A DNA stretch of 54,263 nt from Idiomarina tyrosinivorans (GTDB lineage: Bacteria; Pseudomonadota; Gammaproteobacteria; Enterobacterales; Alteromonadaceae): positions 1 through 54,263 of the forward strand of contig NZ_PIQH01000012.1 in NCBI RefSeq assembly GCF_003987475.1, given 5' to 3'. Below are positions 1 to 8,889 of the stretch, one piece after another (the first letter of the stretch is position 1; each line of letters begins with the position of its first letter). Made by a program: the position numbers and the translations under genes. A model generated the notes under the pieces. The model searched no databases and was not told the DNA's origin. It worked only from the letters and a program-made list of their open reading frames with translations.

Positions 1-30
1 TGAATCGCGTAGCGCGCGGCTGAGAGACAT

Positions 31-67
31 AAAAAAACTCCAGTGACAGTTACTATCACTGGAGTTT
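31..67 (-). terminator. Rho-independent terminator of the S10 operon
   Basis: A perfect 12-bp stem (35-46 with 56-67, loop 47-55) is followed on the minus strand by seven T residues (31-37). It lies about 100 bases past the rpsQ stop codon, as expected for the end of the S10 transcript before the spc operon. The 68-168 stretch between it and rpsQ holds no convincing gene. Confidence 0.85.
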
Positions 68-168
68 GACAGCTCCACTTGATCGGTCAATGGATCGCTA
101 AATTATTTCTTAACTGATCAGCATTGCCCGCAACGGGAGCTTTTTTGTCGTTTGTTATAGACCTGCGC

Positions 169-432
169 TTAGACGATCACAGCGCGCTCTACGATTTCAA
201 CCAACGCCCAAGACTTAGTCTTAGAAACTGGACGCGTTTCGCGAATAATCACGGTATCGCCCATTTTGCACTGGTTTTCTTCGTCATGAGCGTGCAGCTT
301 AGTAGTGCGCTTGATGTATTTCCCATAGATAGGGTGTTTTACACGACGCTCTACAGCTACAGTAATGGACTTGTCCATTTTGTCACTGATGACACGACCT
401 TGCAGGGTACGAACACGTTTTTCTTCAGCCAT
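169..432 (-). CDS. rpsQ: 30S ribosomal protein S17
   Basis: Primary 16S rRNA-binding protein of the small subunit. The 87-residue product matches S17 over its whole length, including the VSDKM-type segment near residue 17 and the conserved basic stretch [13 protein letters not shown]. It is the last gene of the S10 operon here. Its ATG shares one base with the rpmC stop codon (TAATG), so the two are probably translationally coupled. A terminator follows about 100 bases downstream. Function is certain from family and position. Confidence 0.98.
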   Translation of the reverse strand: MAEEKRVRTLQGRVISDKMDKSITVAVERRVKHPIYGKYIKRTTKLHAHDEENQCKMGDTVIIRETRPVSKTKSWALVEIVERAVIV

Positions 433-623
433 TACGCACCTGCCTTATCGTTTAAGATGGTTTTCACACGTGCGATATCGCGACGTACTTGTTTCATCAT
501 ATGAGTCTGACTCAGCTGGCCAGTTGCCGCCTGCATGCGCAAGTTAAATTGCTCGCGACGCAAGTTCAACAACTCTTCTTGCAGCTGCTCAACGGTTTTT
601 TCTTTCAGTTCAGTTGCTTTCAT
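432..623 (-). CDS. rpmC: 50S ribosomal protein L29
   Basis: Small two-helix large-subunit protein near the exit tunnel. The 63-residue length and the start [14 protein letters not shown] match L29, as does the central [13 protein letters not shown] helix. It overlaps by one base both the upstream rplP stop and the downstream rpsQ start, giving TAATG junctions on each side. It stands in the usual place between L16 and S17. Confidence 0.98.
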   Translation of the reverse strand: MKATELKEKTVEQLQEELLNLRREQFNLRMQAATGQLSQTHMMKQVRRDIARVKTILNDKAGA

Positions 624-1036
624 TACATCACCGTCCGAGTCACAAAGGTTGTTTTAAATGGCAACTTACGTGCCGCCAAGCGGAACGCTTCACGCGCCAA
701 CTCTTCAGACACGCCGTCCATTTCATACAAAACACGGCCTGGCTGAATCTGCGCAACCCAGTATTCCACGTTACCTTTACCTTTACCCATACGAACTTCT
801 AATGGCTTTTTGGTAATCGGCTTGTCTGGGAATACACGGATCCAGATTTTACCTTGACGCTTAACGTGACGAGTCATCGCACGACGGCCCGCTTCGATTT
901 GACGCGCAGTCATACGACCACGGTCAACCGCTTTCAAACCGAAAGTACCGAAGCTGACTTTGTTACCAGACTGCGCCAGACCACGGTTACGACCGGTGTG
1001 AACCTTACGGAATTTAGTACGCTTAGGTTGTAACAT
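623..1036 (-). CDS. rplP: 50S ribosomal protein L16
   Basis: Large-subunit protein near the peptidyl transferase centre and the A-site tRNA elbow. The product begins [11 protein letters not shown] and contains the conserved [17 protein letters not shown] segment and [12 protein letters not shown]. It has 137 residues, one more than I recall for Escherichia coli, because of a small insertion near residue 25. It sits 11 bases after rpsC with an SD (GGAG) just ahead of its ATG. Confidence 0.98.
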   Translation of the reverse strand: MLQPKRTKFRKVHTGRNRGLAQSGNKVSFGTFGLKAVDRGRMTARQIEAGRRAMTRHVKRQGKIWIRVFPDKPITKKPLEVRMGKGKGNVEYWVAQIQPGRVLYEMDGVSEELAREAFRLAARKLPFKTTFVTRTVM

Positions 1037-1047
1037 ATCGTCTCTCC

Positions 1048-1734
1048 TTACTTACGGCCTTTTGGGCGCTTCGCTGGAGCTGCTGGCTTTTCTTCGGTAG
1101 GCAAGCCACCCAATACTTCACCACGGAAGATCCAAACTTTAACGCCGATGATACCATAAGTGGTATTCGCTTCTGCCGTTGAGTAATCGATGTCGGCACG
1201 CAACGTATGAAGTGGTACACGACCTTCACGGTACCATTCGGTACGTGCGATCTCAGCGCCGCCTAAACGGCCACTAACTTCCACTTTAATACCTTTAGCG
1301 CCTAAACGAATCGCGTTCTGTACAGCACGTTTCATTGCGCGACGGAACATTACACGACGTTCCAACTGACCAGCGATGTTGTCAGCAACTAACTGAGAAT
1401 CTAACTCAGGCTTACGCACTTCTGAGATGTTGATTTGAGCAGGGGCGTCAGTCAGTTTTTGCACTGCCTTACGCAACTTCTCTACGTCTTCACCTTTCTT
1501 ACCAATCACCACACCCGGACGAGCGGTGTGAATAGTAACGCGTACGCTTTTCGCTGGACGTTCGATAACAATGCGCGATACCGAAGCGTTGCTCAGTTCT
1601 TTGGTCAAGAACTTGCGTACTTGGTAGTCGCTATGCAGGTTATCAGCGAACTCGTTTGTATTCGCATACCAGGTTGCATTCCATGGTCTGGAGATACCTA
1701 GGCGAATACCATTAGGATGTACTTTCTGACCCAT
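1048..1734 (-). CDS. rpsC: 30S ribosomal protein S3
   Basis: Small-subunit protein of the mRNA entry site, with a KH domain. The 228 residues start [14 protein letters not shown], the KH signature [14 protein letters not shown] lies near residues 75-90, and the C-terminal S3 domain ends in a basic tail rich in Lys and Pro. The gap to rplV is 10 bases and an SD (GGAG) precedes the ATG. Length and context are normal. Confidence 0.98.
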   Translation of the reverse strand: MGQKVHPNGIRLGISRPWNATWYANTNEFADNLHSDYQVRKFLTKELSNASVSRIVIERPAKSVRVTIHTARPGVVIGKKGEDVEKLRKAVQKLTDAPAQINISEVRKPELDSQLVADNIAGQLERRVMFRRAMKRAVQNAIRLGAKGIKVEVSGRLGGAEIARTEWYREGRVPLHTLRADIDYSTAEANTTYGIIGVKVWIFRGEVLGGLPTEEKPAAPAKRPKGRK

Positions 1735-1744
1735 AATTTATCTC

Positions 1745-2077
1745 CTAGCTATCTGACACGACCACAGTAATGTGGCTGGTGCGCTTAAAGATACGATCGG
1801 CACGGCCTTTCGCACGAGGCTTGATACGCTTCATCGTCGGACCTTCATCTAAGAAGATACGCGCAACTTTAAGCTCATCGATGTCTGCGCCTTCGTTGTG
1901 TTCCGCGTTAGCGATAGCTGATTCAAGGACTTTCTTGATCAAGCCAGCCGCGTCTTTCGGACTGTACGCAAGGATATCCAGGGCTTTAGCCACTGGTAAA
2001 CCGCGAATCTGGTCAGCAACCAACCGGCCCTTTTGCGCTGAAACGCGGGCAAATTGGTGTTTAGCAATAGCTTCCAT
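1745..2077 (-). CDS. rplV: 50S ribosomal protein L22
   Basis: Large-subunit protein whose beta hairpin lines the exit tunnel. The family starts MExIAKHxxAR, so I place the start at the ATG (2077) rather than the GTG directly before it, giving 110 residues, the usual length. The segment [20 protein letters not shown] and the tunnel-tip region [10 protein letters not shown] are intact, without the deletions linked to macrolide resistance. Confidence 0.98.
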   Translation of the reverse strand: MEAIAKHQFARVSAQKGRLVADQIRGLPVAKALDILAYSPKDAAGLIKKVLESAIANAEHNEGADIDELKVARIFLDEGPTMKRIKPRAKGRADRIFKRTSHITVVVSDS

Positions 2078-2090
2078 CACTCTCTACCTC

Positions 2091-2369
2091 TTACCGTTTC
2101 TTCGCTTTCTTATCAGCAGCATGGCCGCGATAAGTACGGGTTGGTGCAAACTCACCCAGTTTATGACCGATCATTTCGTCGCTCACAAAAACCGGTACGT
2201 GTTGACGACCGTTGTGAACGGCAATAGTTAAGCCGATCATATCTGGAATAATCATTGAACGACGGGACCAAGTTTTAATTGGCTTTTTATCCCCGGCTTC
2301 CAACGCTTTCTCCACCTTATTTAGCAGGTGAAGGTCTATAAATGGACCTTTTTTAAGAGAACGTGGCAT
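2091..2369 (-). CDS. rpsS: 30S ribosomal protein S19
   Basis: Head protein of the small subunit that pairs with S13. The 92 residues begin [16 protein letters not shown] and contain the conserved [20 protein letters not shown] and [14 protein letters not shown]. It lies between L2 and L22 as in the standard S10 operon, with 11-13 bases of spacing on each side. Nothing unusual. Confidence 0.98.
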   Translation of the reverse strand: MPRSLKKGPFIDLHLLNKVEKALEAGDKKPIKTWSRRSMIIPDMIGLTIAVHNGRQHVPVFVSDEMIGHKLGEFAPTRTYRGHAADKKAKKR

Positions 2370-2380
2370 GGTAAATCCTC

Positions 2381-3205
2381 TTACTTGTTACGACGGCGTA
2401 CGATGAACTTATCGGTACGCTTGTTTTTACGGGTTTTGTAGCCCTTGGTCGGAGTACCCCAAGGCGTTACAGGATGACGACCACCTGAAGTACGGCCTTC
2501 ACCACCACCGTGCGGGTGATCAACTGGGTTCATTGCCACACCGCGAACGGTAGGACGAACACCACGCCAGCGCTTAGCACCAGCCTTACCCAATTGACGC
2601 AGCATGTGTTCTGCGTTACCCACTTCACCGATGGTTGCACGACACTCAGCTAGGATCTTACGCATTTCGCCTGAACGTAAACGTACAGTCACGTAAGCGC
2701 CGTCACGCGCTAGCACCTGAACATAGGCACCAGCAGAACGTGCTAGCTGTGCACCTTTACCAGGTTGCATTTCGATTGCGTGAACAACTGTACCCACTGG
2801 GATGTTGCGCAAAGGTAAGGTGTTACCCATTTTGATTGGCGCGTCAGGACCTGATTGGACTTTGTCGCCCACTTTCAAGTTTTTCGGAGCCAAGATGTAG
2901 CGACGTTCACCGTCAGCATACAAAACCAATGCGATATTCGCAGTACGGTTCGGATCGTATTCAATCCGTTCAACTTTTCCAGGAATGCCGTCTTTGTCGC
3001 GTTTGAAGTCGATCAAACGATAGTGGTGTTTATGACCGCCACCAATGTGACGAACCGTAATCCGGCCACCATTGTTACGACCACCGCTTTTGCTGTTTTT
3101 GTCCAGCAACGGTGCGTAAGGCTTTCCTTTATACAGGTCTTGTCCCACCACTTTAACAACGTGGCGACGACCCGGAGATGTAGGCTTACACTTAACTACA
3201 GCCAT
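2381..3205 (-). CDS. rplB: 50S ribosomal protein L2
   Basis: Conserved large-subunit protein needed for subunit joining and peptidyl transfer. The product is 274 residues, starting [17 protein letters not shown]. It has the RNA-binding region [17 protein letters not shown] and the C-terminal catalytic-site loop [15 protein letters not shown] with the conserved histidine near residue 230. It lies 15 bases downstream of rplW and has an SD (GGAGG). Confidence 0.98.
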   Translation of the reverse strand: MAVVKCKPTSPGRRHVVKVVGQDLYKGKPYAPLLDKNSKSGGRNNGGRITVRHIGGGHKHHYRLIDFKRDKDGIPGKVERIEYDPNRTANIALVLYADGERRYILAPKNLKVGDKVQSGPDAPIKMGNTLPLRNIPVGTVVHAIEMQPGKGAQLARSAGAYVQVLARDGAYVTVRLRSGEMRKILAECRATIGEVGNAEHMLRQLGKAGAKRWRGVRPTVRGVAMNPVDHPHGGGEGRTSGGRHPVTPWGTPTKGYKTRKNKRTDKFIVRRRNK

Positions 3206-3220
3206 TGATATATCCTCCTG

Positions 3221-3523
3221 TTATTCAGCGCCGCCAACGAAGTCGATGTCAGCACCTTCTTTAAGAGAAACATACGCCTTTTTCCAGTCGCTACGTTTAC
3301 CGAAGCGGTAGCCAGTGCGTTTTGTTTTACCCTTAACTTTAACGGTACGAACATTTTCAACTTCAACTTCAAACAGCTTTTCGACAGCCGCTTTGATTTC
3401 TGTTTTAGTCGCGTCAATTGCTACTTGGAAAACAACAGTGTTGTTTTCTTCGGCAGTCGTAGTCGACTTCTCAGAAACGTGAGGTGCTAGAATCACTTTC
3501 AGCAAACGTTCTTCGCGCATCAT
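3221..3523 (-). CDS. rplW: 50S ribosomal protein L23
   Basis: Exit-tunnel rim protein that docks trigger factor and SRP. It has 100 residues, starting [20 protein letters not shown], which aligns with the MIREERLL start of the family, so I kept the first of the two adjacent ATGs. The start overlaps the rplD stop by four bases (ATGA), and an AGGAGG SD lies within the end of rplD, which implies coupled translation. Confidence 0.97.
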   Translation of the reverse strand: MMREERLLKVILAPHVSEKSTTTAEENNTVVFQVAIDATKTEIKAAVEKLFEVEVENVRTVKVKGKTKRTGYRFGKRSDWKKAYVSLKEGADIDFVGGAE

Positions 3524-4125
3524 GACAACACCTCCTCAAGCTGTTTCACTGCATCCGCAGTCATCAATACTTTTTCGAAAGCAATCAGACTGACTGGATC
3601 GATACCCTGAACATCACGTACGTCAACTTTATGAAGGTTGCGAGACGCCAAGAACAAGTTCTCGTCGATTTCTTTTGCAACGATCAATACGTCGTTAAGA
3701 TCCATCGCTTTCAGTTTTGCAGCCAGTTGTTTAGTCTTCGGTGAATCCACACCAAAGTTTTCAACCACTACTAAACGATCCTGACGAATCAGTTCAGAAA
3801 CGATGCTTTTGATTGCACCGCGGTACATTTTCTTATTAACCTTCTGTGCGTGGTTGCGCGGTTTCGCAGCAAACGTCACGCCACCAGAACGCCAGATTGG
3901 ACTACGGATAGTCCCTGCACGAGCACGACCCGTACCTTTTTGACGCCATGGTTTCTTACCACCGCCAGCAACTTCTGAACGCGTTTTTTGAGCTTTAGTG
4001 CCCTGGCGCGAACCAGCTGCGTAAGCGACTACTACCTGATGGACAAGCGCTTCGTTAAACTCACGTCCAAAGGTAGCTTCGGAAACCTCAAGAGCGCCTT
4101 TTGCGTCTTTCAATGTTAATTCCAT
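3520..4125 (-). CDS. rplD: 50S ribosomal protein L4, probable autoregulator of the operon
   Basis: Exit-tunnel protein, and in Escherichia coli the feedback regulator that acts on the S10 leader by attenuation and translational repression. I start it at the ATG (4125), matching the family start MELxLKDA, not the GTG one codon earlier; an AGGAG SD sits seven bases upstream. The 201-residue length is standard. The tunnel-loop region [20 protein letters not shown] is intact. The long structured leader upstream of rpsJ makes L4 autoregulation plausible here too. Confidence 0.97.
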   Translation of the reverse strand: MELTLKDAKGALEVSEATFGREFNEALVHQVVVAYAAGSRQGTKAQKTRSEVAGGGKKPWRQKGTGRARAGTIRSPIWRSGGVTFAAKPRNHAQKVNKKMYRGAIKSIVSELIRQDRLVVVENFGVDSPKTKQLAAKLKAMDLNDVLIVAKEIDENLFLASRNLHKVDVRDVQGIDPVSLIAFEKVLMTADAVKQLEEVLS

Positions 4126-4143
4126 CACTATTCTCCTCAGACG

Positions 4144-4782
4144 TTACGCCTTGACCGCGGGCTTGATGACCACGTCGCCACCTGTTGCGCCAGGTACCGC
4201 ACCGCGGACCAATAACAAGTTACGTTCTGCATCAACACGTACAACGTCCAAAGATTGAACGGTTACGCGCTCGTTACCCATTTGACCAGCCATTTTCTTG
4301 CCTTTAAAGACCTTACCTGGTGACTGGTTTTGACCGATTGAACCCGGTGCACGGTGTGATAGTGAGTTACCGTGTGTCGCGTCTTGAGTACGGAAGTTCC
4401 AGCGTTTTACGGTACCCGCAAAACCTTTACCTTTCGATGTACCTGTAACGTCAACTTTCTTAGCTTCAGCTAAAACTTCAACAGTGATTTCCGAACCTAC
4501 TGCGTAATCTTCGCCTTCACCATTTTCCAAACGGAATTCCCACAGACCGCGACCTGCTTCAGTGCCTGCTTTAGCGTAGTGACCCGCTAAAGGCTTGCTG
4601 ACACGGCTTGCTTTTTTCTCGCCTGTGGTGACTTGAAGGGCACGATAACCGTCGGTGTCTTCCGTTTTAACCTGAGTCACCCGGTTAGCCAGCACTTCGA
4701 TCACAGTAACAGGAACAGAAGCGCCGTCTTCTTGGAAGACACGCGTCATTCCCACTTTACGACCGACTAGACCTATAGCCAT
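4144..4782 (-). CDS. rplC: 50S ribosomal protein L3
   Basis: Early-assembly large-subunit protein reaching the peptidyl transferase centre. The 212-residue product starts [16 protein letters not shown] and keeps the central loop [20 protein letters not shown], which carries the glutamine methylated by PrmB in relatives, near residue 150. It stands 38 bases downstream of rpsJ with an AGAGG SD. Confidence 0.98.
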   Translation of the reverse strand: MAIGLVGRKVGMTRVFQEDGASVPVTVIEVLANRVTQVKTEDTDGYRALQVTTGEKKASRVSKPLAGHYAKAGTEAGRGLWEFRLENGEGEDYAVGSEITVEVLAEAKKVDVTGTSKGKGFAGTVKRWNFRTQDATHGNSLSHRAPGSIGQNQSPGKVFKGKKMAGQMGNERVTVQSLDVVRVDAERNLLLVRGAVPGATGGDVVIKPAVKA

Positions 4783-4820
4783 TGTTAAAACCTCTCGTGT
4801 GTAATCCTATTACTGCCCAC

Positions 4821-5331
<511 letters not shown>

Positions 5332-5337
5332 CCGCGA

Positions 5338-5365
5338 ATTATACGCTTCCGCGGCCTAATGTCAA
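5338..5365 (-). promoter_or_regulatory. Sigma-70 promoter of the S10 operon
   Basis: On the minus strand, a perfect TTGACA (5360-5365) and a perfect TATAAT (5338-5343) are separated by 16 bases. The predicted start is near 5331, followed by a GC-rich discriminator typical of stringently controlled ribosomal promoters. A perfect inverted repeat GGCCGCG/CGCGGCC (5330-5336 and 5350-5356) brackets the -10 box. Confidence 0.88.
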
Positions 5366-5380
5366 CGCCTACAGCGGAAT

Positions 5381-6589
5381 TTAGTGGGTTTTGGCGTACG
5401 CTTCGTTAGCTTCCCAAACCCGCATTAAATTGCCACCTAGAATCTGTTTAATATCTGCATCGCTATAACCTCGGTCCAGTAGCCCTTGGACCAAGTTTGG
5501 ATAGTCAGAAACATCTTTCAAGCCAACCGGCAATGAATCTCCAACACCATCGAAATCGGAGCCTACCCCAACGTGGTCAATACCGATCAGTTGCACCACG
5601 TGGTCAATGTTGTCCAGCACATCTTCTAGGGTTGCGTAGGGGTATGGGTTATTCGCTTTGAGTTCTTCAATACGGCGCTGGGTTTCAGCCGAATCCTCAC
5701 CATACTTTTTTTTCACCGCCTCGATTCGTTTCTCCAACATATCGCCGTAGCGGTTAGCTTGTTGGGCGACGAACGACGAACCGAAGTTAATTTGAATCAC
5801 CCCACCGTTCTTTTTTAACGCCAATAGCATATCGTCGCTCATGTTACGTTCGAATCCGGGGGTGTATTTGCGTAGTGAACTGTGTGAGGCGATGACCGGC
5901 GTTGCCGATATCTCTACAGCCTGATAGAACGCTTCGTCAGAAACGTGAGAAATGTCCACCATGACCCCAGTCTTATTCATTGCTTTTACCAGTTCTTTGC
6001 CAAACGGGCTTAGACCATGCCACTGGCGACGAATGTCGTAGGATGAGTCAGCGATATGGTTAGACTGTGAGTGCGCTAAAGTGATGTAGCGAATACCGCG
6101 ATCATAGAAGTGTTGCAGGTTTTTTAGGTCGCCTTCTATTGGCGTACCATTTTCCATGCCCAAAGCCAAGGATATAAGCCCTTTCTTTTTGTTCTGCTTG
6201 ATATCGTCGGTACTGTAGGCCATTGCAAACTTGTCGGGAGCACGCCCTACTAGGGCTTCCATACTATCGATAAGCTGGTTTGCCAATTGAATGCTACCGC
6301 CACTTTGCTCATAAGACGCTGGGATATAAATCGACATAAATGGTGCATTCAAACCGCCTTCCACTGCGCGCGGATAGTCGAAATCGCCGTCTTTTGTCGC
6401 TTCCGCGACATTTTCCCAGTGCTCGTTAATGCGATAAGGGACATCTATGTGGGTATCGATCAGCAGAAATTCGTGGGCGAGCTGCTTGGCTTTTTCAGAA
6501 GCGGGATGCTCCGTAGTCTGCGCATGGCTGGCGTTGATCGAGAGTGAAGAGGCCAGAACCAAAGCGGCGTAAGAGAGTGTGGTTTTCAT
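5381..6589 (-). CDS. Secreted membrane dipeptidase, peptidase family M19
   Basis: Zinc dipeptidase of the renal dipeptidase family, hydrolysing dipeptides and in some members beta-lactams; probably periplasmic. The first 23 residues form a signal peptide ending SHA. The metal motif DTHIDVPYR (HxD) lies near residue 46, the bridging glutamate in LGMENGTPIEG near 148, and the later ligands in VDISHVSDEAF and ASHSSLR near 217 and 238. The 402-residue length is usual. AGGT lies ahead of the ATG. It is 51 bases downstream of a small membrane peptide gene on the same strand and could be cotranscribed. The natural substrate cannot be told from the sequence. Confidence 0.9.
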   Translation of the reverse strand: MKTTLSYAALVLASSLSINASHAQTTEHPASEKAKQLAHEFLLIDTHIDVPYRINEHWENVAEATKDGDFDYPRAVEGGLNAPFMSIYIPASYEQSGGSIQLANQLIDSMEALVGRAPDKFAMAYSTDDIKQNKKKGLISLALGMENGTPIEGDLKNLQHFYDRGIRYITLAHSQSNHIADSSYDIRRQWHGLSPFGKELVKAMNKTGVMVDISHVSDEAFYQAVEISATPVIASHSSLRKYTPGFERNMSDDMLLALKKNGGVIQINFGSSFVAQQANRYGDMLEKRIEAVKKKYGEDSAETQRRIEELKANNPYPYATLEDVLDNIDHVVQLIGIDHVGVGSDFDGVGDSLPVGLKDVSDYPNLVQGLLDRGYSDADIKQILGGNLMRVWEANEAYAKTH

Positions 6590-6640
6590 TGTTCTACCTG
6601 CATTTCATTGATTGTTATTGCAAGCAGAGTAGCACAGCTT

Positions 6641-6751
6641 TTAGTTCTGGCGAACGATTCCTAATCCCCAACTCATCAACGCCCCAGCGACAACCGTACT
6701 AACCACTGGAGCGAGACTCACAATTGCCATCCAAATCATCCATTGTGCCAT
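6641..6751 (-). CDS. 36-residue single-span membrane peptide (small ORF)
   Basis: Found by reading the gap between two called genes. The frame encodes 36 residues starting MAQWMIWMAIVSLAPV and ending IVRQN, almost entirely hydrophobic, consistent with one membrane helix and a short basic tail. The ATG lies 10 bases after the stop codon of the upstream secreted-protein gene, and an AAGGCGG SD falls at the junction, so it looks like the second gene of a two-gene operon. I do not recognise the family. Conservation in relatives would decide whether it is a real gene. Confidence 0.5.
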   Translation of the reverse strand: MAQWMIWMAIVSLAPVVSTVVAGALMSWGLGIVRQN

Positions 6752-6761
6752 GGGAACCGCC

Positions 6762-7025
6762 TTATGATTGCGGCTTTTCAGCAGTTGCTGATTCTGGTTT
6801 AACCGCTAACTGCGCTTGCGCATCATCGCTGCCAATCAGGTCATCCGCCCATTCTTCTAAGGTTTGGGTAACCGCAGCTTTGGTTGTTTCCATCAATTCC
6901 GCTGAGGCTAAGCTGAGTTCTTGTTGAAACTGTGCAGATAGCGATTCGTCGGCTTGCTGTGCAGAGGCGCCAAAACTGGCAACTAACAGTGTTGCTGCAA
7001 CGCCACTAGTGAATAATGTTTTCAT
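6762..7025 (-). CDS. Small secreted protein of unknown function
   Basis: 87 residues with a clear signal peptide (MKTLF start, hydrophobic core, GASA cleavage site near residue 22). The mature part is about 65 residues, acidic and alanine/glutamine-rich, probably a helix (QFQQELSLASAELMET) with a disordered C-terminus. AAGGAG lies six bases before the ATG. The promoter region contains a sigma-54-like element. It is followed at once by a 36-residue membrane peptide gene. I recognise no domain and assign no function. Confidence 0.7.
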   Translation of the reverse strand: MKTLFTSGVAATLLVASFGASAQQADESLSAQFQQELSLASAELMETTKAAVTQTLEEWADDLIGSDDAQAQLAVKPESATAEKPQS

Positions 7026-7090
7026 GGTAATCTCCTTGGCTTCTTTTCGTCATGCTCAATAACGAGCGTTTGTGTAGTCGAAGGAGATAA

Positions 7091-7106
7091 TACAAAGGTT
7101 GTGCCA
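7091..7106 (-). promoter_or_regulatory. Sigma-54-like promoter element
   Basis: On the minus strand the sequence reads TGGCAC, five bases, then TTGTA, against the consensus TGGCAC-N5-TTGCA. Spacing is exact, but the -12 element has GT instead of GC. It lies about 65 bases before the start of the secreted-protein gene. An overlapping sigma-70 -10 (TATTAT) without a good -35 box is the competing reading. Confidence 0.4.
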
Positions 7107-7234
7107 AACTGATTAAATATCAATAACCCATTGTTTTTAATTGATTTAATATTTTTCCAGATGAACAAAAAGCGGTTTACTGTGCATTCATAAAAAAAGC
7201 GAAAACCATTTTTTAGCGTTTTTGACCAGTAGAT

Positions 7235-8242
7235 TTAGTGTTTTTCACCACTTTCGCGGAATTGTAGCGCACCCTCAATAAGTTGCTCCGCAGACTGCGC
7301 TTGTGGACCTTGTTGGCTAATATATTGCCGCCAGCGCCGTCCGCCAGGTTGCGCGCTGAACAATCCCAGCATATGCCGCGCAACGTGCCAAGCTCTACCA
7401 CCCTGGCCAATATGCTGATCAACGTAGGGGATCATTTTGCGTGCGATGGCTTCTCGCGACGCTTGTTGGTCTGCAAGCTCAGCCAATAACCACGGATTTT
7501 GGTAAGCCTCCCGCCCCACCATGACACTGTCTACATGGTTCAGGTGGTGAGCAATTTCTGCGGCGGTTTTAACCCCCCCATTTATCGCTAGCGGCAGCTC
7601 GGGGTAGCGTTGCCTAAGTTGGTACACACGCTCATATTGCAACGGCGGGATTTCGCGGTTTTCCTTTGGGCTCAAACCTTTCAGCCACGCTTTGCGAGCA
7701 TGCACAATTAAACTATCTACGCCGGCATCAACCACGGCGTCGGTGAAGCGCCAAAGAAACTCATCACTGTCGTGCTCATCAATGCCCAACCGTGTCTTTA
7801 CCGTTACCGGAATCGCCACGGCGGCTTTCATTGCCGTAACGCAGTCTGCAACGAGCTTGGGGTCGGCCATTAAACATGCGCCGAACATGCCATTCTGCAC
7901 GCGGTCTGAGGGGCAGCCGACATTAATATTAATTTCGTCATAGCCACGCTGCTCGGCGAGTGCTGCACAGTGAGCCATCGCTGCGGGGTCGCTTCCCCCG
8001 AGCTGCAGCGCCAGCGGATGTTCTGCTGAGTTATATGCGAGAAAGTCTTGCTTGCCGTGAATAATTGCACCAGTGGTAACCATTTCGGTATAGAGCAGCA
8101 CAGTCGGGTTGAGCAGCCGATGAAAGTAACGACAGTGACGGTCGGTCCAATCCAACATCGGGGCCACCGACAACGGCGAAATTCGCTTCTGCAAAAGAGA
8201 CTCCACAACAATCCATTCAAGACTTTCGCCGCAGTTTACCAC
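7235..8242 (-). CDS. dusA: tRNA-dihydrouridine(20/20a) synthase DusA
   Basis: FMN enzyme reducing uridine 20/20a in the tRNA D-loop using NADPH. The core start [16 protein letters not shown] is diagnostic of Dus[20 protein letters not shown] holds the catalytic cysteine near residue 110. Residues 150-240 form the rest of the flavin-binding barrel ([22 protein letters not shown]), followed by a helical domain. The start is a GTG at 8242 with an AGGA seven bases upstream; no ATG lies before the conserved core. It is divergent from zur with about 100 bases between, an arrangement also seen in enterics. Confidence 0.95.
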   Translation of the reverse strand: MVNCGESLEWIVVESLLQKRISPLSVAPMLDWTDRHCRYFHRLLNPTVLLYTEMVTTGAIIHGKQDFLAYNSAEHPLALQLGGSDPAAMAHCAALAEQRGYDEININVGCPSDRVQNGMFGACLMADPKLVADCVTAMKAAVAIPVTVKTRLGIDEHDSDEFLWRFTDAVVDAGVDSLIVHARKAWLKGLSPKENREIPPLQYERVYQLRQRYPELPLAINGGVKTAAEIAHHLNHVDSVMVGREAYQNPWLLAELADQQASREAIARKMIPYVDQHIGQGGRAWHVARHMLGLFSAQPGGRRWRQYISQQGPQAQSAEQLIEGALQFRESGEKH

Positions 8243-8281
8243 AATCTTGTCCTGCGACAGTAGTCACCACGCAATGGCCTC

Positions 8282-8296
8282 GTTATAATGATACCT
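8282..8296 (+). promoter_or_regulatory. Candidate zur promoter -10 with overlapping Zur-like half site
   Basis: A perfect TATAAT (8284-8289) sits inside GTTATAATGATAC, which matches about 10 of 15 positions of the Zur palindrome TGTTATAATATAACA with an intact left half. No good -35 box is present. The site lies in the dusA-zur divergent region 48-60 bases before zur. Autoregulation by Zur is inferred, and chance in an AT-rich promoter is a real alternative. Confidence 0.35.
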
Positions 8297-8342
8297 TATA
8301 GTTGCCGCTTTCGGCAGGTTTCTGGTTAACGGGCAGGTTGTC

Positions 8343-8786
8343 ATGCAAGACACCGACAGATTGATTCGCAAAGCAGAAAAACTTTGCGATAAACGCGGGG
8401 TAAAACTCACCCCAGCTCGGCGCGAAGTGTTTTCACTGTTAGCAGCCGAGAGTGGTGCCATTGGTGCATACGACTTGTTAGACAAACTCAAACAAGAAAT
8501 GCCCAATGCCAAGCCACCGACCATCTATCGCGCGTTGGATTTTTTGCAGGAACAAGGTTTTGTGCACAAAATCTCTTCGGCCAACGCGTTTGTGCTGTGC
8601 TCCCACTTTGAACACCAACATCCAGTGCAGATGTTGATCTGTGACGCCTGTGGTGATGTGCAAGAAATCCAGTCCGAAGGGGTCTATCAAAAGTTGCAGC
8701 AACAAGCCGAAAACGAAGGCTTTAACGTACACGAGCAAACCATCGAAGCACATGGGTTATGCCAAAACTGCCAACGTTTAACCTAA
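8343..8786 (+). CDS. zur: Zinc uptake regulator Zur (Fur family)
   Basis: Zinc-sensing repressor that normally shuts off znuABC and related zinc genes. The 147 residues include an N-terminal winged helix (LTPARREVFSLL, then PPTIYRALDFLQEQGFVHKI near residues 58-77, the recognition region) and a C-terminal metal and dimer domain with two CxxC pairs, CDACG near 101 and CQNC near 141. The PPTIYRALDFL and IEAHGLC segments fit Zur better than Fur or PerR. It stands alone, divergent from dusA; no zinc transporter is visible in the window. Confidence 0.92.
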   Translation: MQDTDRLIRKAEKLCDKRGVKLTPARREVFSLLAAESGAIGAYDLLDKLKQEMPNAKPPTIYRALDFLQEQGFVHKISSANAFVLCSHFEHQHPVQMLICDACGDVQEIQSEGVYQKLQQQAENEGFNVHEQTIEAHGLCQNCQRLT

Positions 8787-8889
8787 CTTTCCCTCCACTT
8801 ATCGAAAGCTGACTTCGTCCAACGCCCTAGCTGTGGTATAACTGGGTTGCTCTTATAACAACCAATACCATTTGGGGAAGGACGTTGGC

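Noticed and set aside
123-150. Plus-strand terminator-like CCCG-CAA-CGGG followed by six T residues
   Set aside because: The stem has only four pairs and there is no plus-strand gene upstream in the window to terminate.
124-504. Plus-strand frame of 126 residues opposite rpsQ/rpmC
   Set aside because: It lies wholly antisense to two certain ribosomal genes, has no SD and no recognisable domain.
7195-7234. Terminator after dusA
   Set aside because: The region has T-runs and a repeated AGCG but the arms are direct rather than inverted repeats, so no usable stem forms.
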